NCBI GenBank assembly: GCA_037783545.1
Contig: JBBELK010000030.1
Location: forward strand, 1,488,001 to 1,552,000
Reading direction: 5' to 3'
Length of the DNA: 64,000 nt
From: Henricia sp. BOLD:AAB3569
Lineage: Eukaryota; Echinodermata; Asteroidea; Spinulosida; Echinasteridae
Notes under the pieces: model-generated
The model's input: only the letters and a program-made list of their open reading frames with translations
Told to the model about the DNA's origin: nothing
The model's database searches: none
Translations under genes and position numbers: made by a program
Shown here: piece by piece, positions 57,024-64,000 of the stretch
How the letters are laid out: each line of letters opens with the position of its first letter
How positions within the stretch are numbered: the first letter of the stretch is position 1

Positions 57024-57390
57024 GGCGAGTATTCTCCATCACAATCATCACCAATCTTGGTCGATCGTGTCCGAGTATCAGGTCATATCCTTCGAGAAGC
57101 ACCACAGGTACATCCTCATAAAACCACAATCGTCACCAGTCCAGGTCTGGAAGAATCAAGACCGCAGACTCGGATCCAATCGTGTTCCAAAATTGCATCG
57201 GCGTTCCCCGTGACGTACGTACTGGTCACTCCATCATTGAGCAACGTTCCAGGACATCACGGATTCCGCGAAAAACTCCTCCAAACTACCTATGTGCAAG
57301 GGTAGTCCTTTGGAAAGCGGTCATCACAGGCCAGCGAGGAAAGAACCCGTACGCCAACCCGACCGCCCAAACTGCGGTGCGTTAACGACC

Positions 57391-60300
57391 GAGCCAAACT
57401 GCGGTGCGTTAACGACAGTCCGAATGACTGAGTATGCGCACAACTCAGGAGTACCCCAAAGAGGTGTGTACAGACAGCCACGGTTTGCGTGAGAGCAGTC
57501 AGGAAGCCTCAACCCAGTTTTTTTCTAAACTTTGAAATTTCTCTGCCATTTCCCGGCGAAAGTCTGTCAATTTTTATGACAAGTGCGCAATATAGAGAGT
57601 TTAGGGCATGCAAAATTTGAAGTTCGTCGGAACATTTTTCGACCTCCAAATTTGCCGACGTTTGGACCACACTTTGACCAAATTGCCGAGCCAAACTGCG
57701 GTGCGTTAACGACAGTCCGAATGACTGAGCATGCGCACAACTCAGGAGTACCCCAAAGAGGTGTGTACAGACAGCCACGGTTTGCGTGAGAGCAGTCAGG
57801 AAGCCTCAACCCAGTTTTTTCTAAACTTTGAAATTTCTCTGCCATTTCCCGGCGAAAGTCTGTCATTTTTTTATGACAAGTGCGCAATATAGAGAGTTTA
57901 GGGCATGCAAAATTTGAAGTTCGTCGGAACATTTTTCGACCTCCAAATTTGCCGACGTTTGGACCACACTTTGACCAAATTGCCGAGCCAAACTGCGGTG
58001 CGTTAACGACAGTCCGAATGACTGAGCATGCGCACAACTCAGGAGTACCCCAAAGAGGTGTGTACAGACAGCCACGGTTTGCGTGAGAGCAGTCAGGAAG
58101 CCTCAACCCAGTTTTTTCTAAACTTTGAAATTTCTCTGCCATTTCCCGGCGAAAGTCTGTCAATTTTTTTATGACAAGTGCGCAATATAGAGAGTTTAGG
58201 GCATGCAAAATTTGAAGTTCGTCGGAACATTTTTCGACCTCCAAATTTGCCGACGTTTGGACCACACTTTGACCAAATTGCCGAGCCAAACTGCGGTGCG
58301 TTAACGACAGTCCGAATGACTGAGCATGCGCACAACTCAGGAGTACCCCAAAGAGGTGTGTACAGACAGCCACGGTTTGCGTGAGAGCAGTCAGGAAGCC
58401 TCAACCCAGTTTTTTCTAAACTTTGAAATTTCTCTGCCATTTCCCGGCGAAAGTCTGTCAATTTGTTATGACAAGTGCGCAATATAGAGAGTTTAGGGCA
58501 TGCAAAATTTGAAGTTCGTCGGAACATTTTTCGACCTCCAAATTTGCCGACGTTTGGACCACACTTTGACCAAATTGCCGAGCCAAACTGCGGTGCGTTA
58601 ACGACAGTCCGAATGACTGAGCATGCGCACAACTCAGGAGTACCCCAAAGAGGTGTGTACAGACAGCCACGGTTTGCGTGAGAGCAGTCAGGAAGCCTCA
58701 ACCCAGTTTTTTTCTAAACTTTGAAATTTCTCTGCCATTTCCCGGCGAAAGTCTGTCAATTTTTTATGACAAGTGCGCAATATAGAGAGTTTAGGGCATG
58801 CAAAATTTGAAGTTCGTCGGAACATTTTTCGACCTCCAAATTTGCCGACGTTTGGACCACACTTTGACCAAATTGCCGAGCCAAACTGCGGTGCGTTAAC
58901 GACAGTCCGAATGACTGAGCATGCGCACAACTCAGGAGTACCCCAAAAAGGTGTGTACAGACAGCCACGGTTTGCGTGAGAGCAGTCAGGAAGCCTCAAC
59001 CCAGTTTTTTCTAAACTTTGAAATTTCTCTGCCATTTCCCTGCGAAAGTCTGTCAATTTTGTATGACAAGTGCGCAATATAGAGAGTTTAGGGCATGCAA
59101 AATTTGAAGTTCGTCGGAAAATTTTTCGACCTCCAAATTTGCCGACGTTTGGACCACACTTTGACCAAATTGCCGAGCCAAACTGCGGTGCGTTAACGAC
59201 AGTCCGAATGACTGAGCATGCGCACAACTCAGGAGTACCCCAAAGAGGTGTGTACAGACAGCCACGGTTTGCGTGAGAGCAGTCAGGAAGCCTCAACCCA
59301 GTTTTTTTCTAAACTTTGAAATTTCTCTGCCATTTCCCGGCGAAAGTCTGTCAATTTTTTATGACAAGTGCGCAATGTAGAGAGTTTAGGGCATGCAAAA
59401 TTTGAAGTTCGTCGGAACATTTTTCGACCTCCAAATTTGCCGACCTTTGGACCACACTTTGACCAAATTGCCGAGGCAAACTGCGGTGCGTTAACGACAG
59501 TCCGAATGACTGAGCATGCGCACAACTCAGGAGTACCCCAAAGAGGTGTGTACAGACAGCCACGGTTTGCGTGAGAGCAGTCAGGAAGCCTCAACCCAGT
59601 TTTTTCTAAACTTTGAAATTTCTCTGCCATTTCCCGGCGAAAGTCTGTCAATTTTTTATGACAAGTGCGCAATATAGAGAGTTTAGGGCATGCAAAATTT
59701 GAAGTTCGTCGGAACATTTTTCGACCTCCAAATTTGCCGACGTTTGGACCACACTTTGACCAAATTGCCGAGGCAAACTGCGGTGCGTTAACGACAGTCC
59801 GAATGACTGAGCATGCGCACAACTCAGGAGTACCCCAAAGAGGTGTGTACAGACAGCCACGGTTTGCGTGAGAGCAGTCAGGAAGCCTCAACCCAGTTTT
59901 TTCTAAACTTTGAAATTTCTCTGCCATTTCCCGGCGAAAGTCTGTCAACTTTTTATGACAAGTGCGCAATATAGAGAGTTTAGGGCATGCAAAATTTGAA
60001 GTTCGTCGGAACATTTTTCGACCTCCAAATTTGCCGACGTTTGGACCACACTTTGACCAAATTGCCGAGCCAAACTGCGGTGCGTTAACGACAGTCCGAA
60101 TGACTGAGCATGCGCACAACTCAGGAGTACCCCAAAGAGGTGTGTACAGACAGCCACGGTTTGCGTGAGAGCAGTCAGGAAGCCTCAACCCAGTTTTTTC
60201 TAAACTTTGAAATTTCTCTGCCATTTCCCGGCGAAAGTCTGTCAATTTTTTATGACAAGTGCGCAATATAGAGAGTTTAGGGCATGCAAAATTTGAAGTT

Positions 60301-63300
60301 CGTCGGAACATTTTTCGACCTCAAAATTTGCCGACGTTTGGACCACACTTTGACCAAATTGCCGAGCCAAACTGCGGTGCGTTAACGACAGTCCGAATGA
60401 CTGAGCATGCGCACAACTCAGGAGTACCCCAAAGAGGTGTGTACAGACAGCCACGGTTTGCGTGAGAGCAGTCAGGAAGCCTCAACCCAGTTTTTTCTAA
60501 ACTTTGAAATTTCTCTGCCATTTCCCGGCGAAAGTCTGTCAATTTTTTATGACAAGTGCGCAATATAGAGAGTTTAGAGCATGCAAAATTTGAAGTTCGT
60601 CGGAACATTTTTCAACCTCCAAATTTGCCGACGTTTGGACCACACTTTGACCAAATTGCCGAGCCAAACTGAGGTGCGTTAACGACAGTCCGAATGACTG
60701 AGCATGCGCACAACTCAGGAGTACCCCAAAGAGGTGTGTACAGACAGCCACGGTTTGCGTGAGAGCAGTCAGGAAGCCTCAACCCAGTTTTTTCTAAACT
60801 TTAAAATTTCTCTGCCATTTCCCGGCGAAAGTCTGTCAATTTTTTATGACAAGTGCGCAATATAGAGAGTTTAGGGCATGCAAAATTTGAAGTTCGTCGG
60901 AACATTTTTCGACCTCCAAATTTGCCGACGTTTGGACCACACTTTGACCAAATTGCCGAGCCAAACTGAGGTGCGTTAACGACAGTCCGAATGACTGAGC
61001 ATGCGCACAACTCAGGAGTACCCCAAAGAGGTGTGTACAGACAGCCACGGTTTGCGTGAGAGCAGTCAGGAAGCCTCAACCCAGTTTTTTCTAAACTTTA
61101 AAATTTCTCTGCCATTTCCCGGCGAAAGTCTGTCAATTTTTTATGACAAGTGCGCAATATAGAGAGTTTAGGGCATGCAAAATTTGAAGTTCGTCGGAAC
61201 ATTTTTCGACCTCCAAATTTGCCGACGTTTGGACCACACTTTGACCAAATTGCCGAGCCAAACTGAGGTGCGTTAACGACAGTTCGAATGACTGAGCATG
61301 CGCACAACTCAGGAGTACCCCAAAGAGGTGTGTACAGACAGCCACGGTTTGCGTGAGAGCAGTCAGGAAGCCTCAACCCAGTTTTTTTCTAAACTTTGAA
61401 ATTTCTCTGCCATTTCCCGGCGAAAGTCTGTCAATTTTTTATGACAAGTGCGCAATATAGAGAGTTTAGGGCATGCAAAATTTGAAGTTCGTCGGAACAT
61501 TTTTCGACCTCCAAATTTGCCGACGTTTGGACCACACTTTGACCAAATTGCCGAGCCAAGCTGCGGTGCGTTAACGACAGTTCGAATGACTGAGCATGCG
61601 CACAACTCAGGAGTACCCCAAAGAGGTGTGTACAGACAGCCACGGTTTGCGTGAGAGCAGTCAGGAAGCCTCAACCCAGTTTTTTCTAAACTTTGAAATT
61701 TCTCTGCCATTTCCCGGCGAAAGTCTGTCAATTTTTTATGACAAGTGCGCAATATAGAGAGTTTAGGGCATGCAAAATTTGAAGTTCGTCGGAACATTTT
61801 TCGACCTCCAAATTTGCCGACGTTTGGACCACACTTTGACCAAATTGCCGAGCCAAACTGCGGTGCGTTAACGACAGTCCGAATGACTGAGCATGCGCAC
61901 AACTCAGGAGTACCCCAAAGAGGTGTGTACAGACAGCCACGGTTTGCGTGAGAGCAGTCAGGAAGCCTCAACCCATTTTTTTCTAAACTTTGAAATTTCT
62001 CTGCCATTTCCCGGCGAAAGTCTGTCAATTTTTTATGACAAGTGCGCAATATAGAGAGTTTAGGGCATGCAAAATTTGAAGTTCGTCGGAACATTTTTCG
62101 ACCTCCAAATTTGCCGACGTTTGGACCACACTTTGACCAAATTGCCGAGCCAAACTGCGGTGCGTTAACGACAGTCCGAATGACTGAGCATGCGCACAAC
62201 TCAGGAGTACCCCAAAGAGGTGTGTACAGACAGCCACGGTTTGCGTGAGAGCAGTCAGGAAGCCTCAACCCAGTTTTTTCTAAACTTTGAAATTTCTCTG
62301 CCATTTCCCGGCGAAAGTCTGTCAATTTTTTATGACAAGTGCGCAATATAGAGAGTTTAGAGCATGCAAAATTTGAAGTTCGTCGGAACATTTTTCGACC
62401 TCCAAATTTGCCGACGTTTGGACCACACTTTGACCAAATTGCCGAGCCAAACTGAGGTGCGTTAACGACAGTCCGAATGACTGAGCATGCGCACAACTCA
62501 GGAGTACCCCAAAGAGGTGTGTACAGACAGCCACGGTTTGCGTGAGAGCAGTCAGGAAGCCTCAACCCAGTTTTTTCTAAACTTTGAAATTTCTCTGCCA
62601 TTTCCCGGCGAAAGTCTGTCAATTTTTTATGACAAGTGCGCAATATAGAGAGTTTAGGGCATGCAAAATTTGAAGTTCGTCGGAACATTTTTCGACCTCC
62701 AAATTTGCCGACGTTTGGACCACACTTTGACCAAATTGCCGAGCCAAACTGCGGTGCGTTAACGACAGTCCGAATGACTGAGCATGCGCACAACTCAGGA
62801 GTACCCCAAAGAGGTGTGTACAGACAGCCACGGTTTGCGTGAGAGCAGTCAGGAAGCCTCAACCCATTTTTTTCTAAACTTTGAAATTTCTCTGCCATTT
62901 CCCGGCGAAAGTCTGTCAATTTGTTATGACAAGTGCGCAATATAGAGAGTTTAGGGCATGCAAAATTTGAAGTTCGTCGGAACATTTTTCGACCTCCAAA
63001 TTTGCCGACGTTTGGACCACACTTTGACCAAATTGCCGAGCCAAACTGCGGTGCGTTAACGACAGTCCGAATGACTGAGCATGCGCACAACTCAGGAGTA
63101 CCCCAAAGAGGTGTGTACATACAGCCACGGTTTGCGTGAGAGCAGTCAGGAAGCCTCAACCCAGTTTTTTCTAAACTTTGAAATTTCTCTGCCATTTCCC
63201 GGCGAAAGTCTGTCAATTTTTTTATGACAAGTGCGCAATATAGAGAGTTTAGGGCATGCAAAATTTGAAGTTCGTCGGAACATTTTTCGACCTCCAAATT

Positions 63301-64000
63301 TGCCGACGTTTGGACCACACTTTGACCAAATTGCCGAGCCAAACTGCGGTGCGTTAACGACAGTCCGAATGACTGAGCATGCGCACAACTCAGGAGTACC
63401 CCAAAGAGGTGTGTACAGACAGCCACGGTTTGCGTGAGAGCAGTCAGGAAGCCTCAACCCAGTTTTTTCTAAACTTTGAAATTTCTCTGCCATTTCCCGG
63501 CGAAAGTCTGTCAATTTTTTTATGACAAGTGCGCAATATAGAGAGTTTAGGGCATGCAAAATTTGAAGTTCGTCGGAACATTTTTCGACCTTCAAATTTG
63601 CCGACGTTTGGACCACACTTTGACCAAATTGCCGAGCCAAACTGCGGTGCGTTAACGACAGTCCGAATGACTGAGCATGCGCACAACTCAGGAGTACCCC
63701 AAAGAGGTGTGTACAGACAGCCACGGTTTGCGTGAGAGCAGTCAGGAAGCCTCAACCCAGTTTTTTCTAAACTTTGAAATTTCTCTGCCAATTCCCGGCG
63801 AAAGTCTGTCAATTTTTTATGACAAGTGCGCAATATAGAGAGTTTAGAGCATGCAAAATTTGAAGTTCGTCGGAACATTTTTCGACCTCCAAATTTGCCG
63901 ACGTTTGGACCACACTTTGACCAAATTGCCGAGCCAAACTGCGGTGCGTTAACGACAGTCCGAATGACTGAGCATGCGCACAACTCAGGAGTACCCCAAA
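57391..64000 (+). repeat. 297-bp satellite array, segment 7 (about 22.2 monomers)
   Basis: The segment runs from monomer position 109 to the window end at position 178, so the array continues to the right. Net +6 bp is explained by T-run changes near 57.52, 57.57 (loss), 58.16, 58.70, 59.30, 61.38, 63.22 and 63.52 kb. Local variants include GAGGCAAACTG (59474 and 59771), ACTGAGGTGCG in three successive monomers (60671, 60968 and 61265) and again near 62455, and TTTAGAGCATGC. No genes are seen. Confidence 0.97.

Larger units (their letters stand above)
56667..57390 (+). other. Recurrent non-satellite block, copy 6 (724 bp)
   Basis: Three minisatellite units, one of them 66 bp. The copy is 3 bp shorter than copies 2-4 because of three single-base losses: in the third minisatellite unit near 56951, in CACGGATTCC near 57260, and in GACCGCCCAAAC near 57367. 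It shares CAGGCG with copies 2 and 3. Unlike all others it is followed by CCAAAGAGG rather than CCAAATAGG and by GAGTATGCGC, so its right flank is of a different monomer lineage. The losses shift every reading frame across the block. Confidence 0.9.

Noticed and set aside
61270..61300. RNA polymerase III B-box-like AGTTCGAATGA near 61.28 kb and T runs as terminators
   Set aside because: The match is partial and arises from a single substitution in two monomers. No A box is found at a suitable distance, and the common monomer reads AGTCCGAATGA.
1..64000. CRISPR array or other bacterial repeat system
   Set aside because: Repeats are 297 bp, directly adjoining and near identical, with no variable spacers, no cas genes and no prokaryotic genes.

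Overview
The window is almost entirely one head-to-tail satellite DNA array. The monomer is 297 bp, about 46% GC, and all copies have the same orientation. I count about 201.5 monomers covering 59,842 bp, and the array runs off both window ends. Nothing looks like a functional protein gene, rRNA, tRNA or CRISPR array. This is eukaryotic heterochromatin-type DNA (pericentromeric, centromeric, subtelomeric or similar). The species cannot be named from sequence alone. A hand count on one monomer gives 16 CpGs against about 16 expected, so CpG is not depleted. That argues mildly against an old, heavily methylated vertebrate-type satellite and mildly for an invertebrate or a recently homogenised array.

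The array is broken six times by the same non-satellite block. The insertions lie at 1297-1956, 23609-24335, 30573-31299, 36035-36761, 37951-38543 and 56667-57390. All are in the same orientation and at exactly the same point of the monomer, between positions 108 and 109 (counting monomer position 1 as window base 1), and no satellite base is lost. Each block has four parts in order: a perfect 24-bp palindrome 11 bp from its left end, a 67-bp minisatellite, about 345 bp of single-copy-like sequence, and a 27-bp local duplication of satellite sequence at its right end. Block length (593, 660, 724 or 727 bp) is set almost wholly by the number of full 67-bp units: one, two or three. Satellite lengths between blocks equal 73, 21, 16, 4 and 61 monomers once a small list of indels is subtracted, so the phase is fully accounted for.

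Region by region: 1-1.3 kb is plain array, followed by block 1. The stretch 2-23.6 kb is a mosaic of local higher-order repeats (about 2.04-kb duplication at 3.9-7.9 kb, 892/1189-bp units at 9.5-12.5 kb, 1487-bp units at 12.5-15.2 kb, 1782-bp hexamers at 14.6-18.1 kb and 19.0-23.6 kb). A unit of 6,964 bp (21 monomers plus one block) is tandemly duplicated over 18.7-32.5 kb with only two substitutions seen by eye. The stretch 33-56.7 kb holds a different set of monomer variants, a 1.9-kb duplication carrying blocks 4 and 5, and several shorter local repeats. The last 6.6 kb is array again.

Long minus-strand open frames (up to about 2,100 codons) exist only because 297 is divisible by 3 and one frame of the monomer has no stop. 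They show no sign of coding constraint. The features that most deserve attention are the recurrent block at a fixed phase, its palindrome and variable minisatellite, the nested higher-order repeats, and a monomer that records an unequal exchange.
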